Under the pieces are notes generated by a model, which searched no databases, had not been told where the DNA came from, and saw only the letters and a list, made by a program, of their open reading frames with translations. Below, in pieces: positions 62,501 through 64,000 of a stretch of 64,000 nucleotides of DNA. The translations under genes and the position numbers were made by a program. Within the stretch, counting starts at the first letter, position 1. Every line of letters begins with the position of its first letter. Location: positions 45,456,036-45,520,035 of the forward strand of contig NC_044498.1 in assembly GCF_902362185.1 (NCBI RefSeq). The letters run 5' to 3'. This DNA is from Chanos chanos (lineage: Eukaryota > Chordata > Actinopteri > Gonorynchiformes > Chanidae).

Positions 62501-62639
62501 TGTGTAAATATAGCAAAGACTATTAATAGTGCCTCAAACACAGAGACACGGCGAACAGCTGCAGAGAGAACGGACAGGGCAATACTACATGACACCAAAA
62601 GACGTAGCTTGACGGTACCGCTGCATCTAAACCGCCAAG
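62500..62639 (+). other. Probable 5' noncoding exon of the YIPF gene
   Basis: A good donor, AAG/GTATGAA, sits at 62639/62640. The first coding exon has an acceptor (TTTTTTCAG at 63041-63049) one base before the ATG, so a leader exon is needed. The 5' boundary is a guess. Confidence 0.45.
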
Positions 62640-63050
62640 GTATGAAAACAACCTGGCTTCACAAACACTTTGTTATGCTAAAATCCTGAGCAGACCAGAA
62701 AGCGTTTTTGTCTCATGTGTGCATGCTCAGACTCCATGGACTACTGTCATCACTGAAACTCCAGACTGATTATTAAGATGTTAAAATTCATTCTGTGTCA
62801 ATAGCTGTGACTATATTTCATCACTGTGGAGACAAACAACTGGAGAAAGTGTCTGTTAGAGTAACTCTTTCATGTTTTGGTGTTTGCGATTGTGATCTCT
62901 TGTTGGAGACGTCCATTTTGGAGATGTCCTGCTGTTTTTAATGGTGTGCCTTTGTATATGGGCAAAGAGATGCAATGCCATTGTACATTCAATGTTTTTT
63001 TTCCTTATGGTCTAAATCTCTATGTCATTGTGGTGGTTTGTTTTTTCAGT

Positions 63051-64000
<950 letters not shown>

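Overview
The window is nuclear DNA of a ray-finned (teleost) fish. Its genes are split by GT-AG introns. Microsatellites are very dense: (CA)n, (CT)n, (TG)n and one tetranucleotide array of about 400 bp. Every protein I recognise is a vertebrate orthologue, and the dispersed repeats are of fish type. I worked from splice signals, reading phase and remembered protein families; no search was run.

Layout, left to right. 1-1361: 3' end of an unidentified + strand gene. 1620-18739: loxl3 (+), a lysyl oxidase-like 3 gene with 13 standard coding exons and one extra, duplicated SRCR half-exon. 20172-24481: htra2 (-), the mitochondrial serine protease, in 8 exons and tail-to-tail with loxl3. 25424-27039: mrps26 (-), a mitochondrial ribosomal small-subunit protein, in 4 exons. 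29724-32556: a type IV (neurofilament/internexin-class) intermediate filament gene (-), in 3 exons and almost without a tail. 35480-36790: two decayed butyrophilin-like V-set immunoglobulin exons (-). 38236-47545: ttc31 (-), in 17 coding exons, encoding TPR, RRM and CCCH zinc-finger domains. 48613-61595: alms1 (+), the Alstrom syndrome centrosome/basal-body protein, in 18 exons and head-to-head with ttc31. 63051-63952 and beyond: the 5' part of a YIPF5/YIPF7-type Golgi/ER membrane protein gene (+), cut by the window edge.

The joined exons hold one reading frame throughout. Predicted lengths are loxl3 752 aa (human is about 753), htra2 443, mrps26 207 (human about 205), the filament protein 389, ttc31 629 and alms1 2292. 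Gene content partly matches human 2p13 (LOXL3, HTRA2, TTC31 and ALMS1 all lie there), but mrps26, the filament gene and yipf do not belong to that human block. The genes do not form a pathway. Two are mitochondrial (htra2, mrps26), one acts in the extracellular matrix, two are cytoskeletal or centrosomal, one is a putative RNA-binding TPR protein and one is a membrane-trafficking protein.

The most unusual signals are these. Two tandem, phase-0, paralogous exons each encode the first half of the fourth SRCR domain of loxl3, with CA and TG repeats around them, and look mutually exclusive. A 1.6 kb foldback element with long inverted arms lies in a ttc31 intron. The fish ttc31 carries an RRM plus CCCH tail that I do not recall in human TTC31. 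The intermediate filament protein has only about 12 residues after the rod. A possible IAP-binding ASPY motif sits at the predicted mature N-terminus of htra2. I saw no CRISPR, tRNA, rRNA or intact mobile-element gene.
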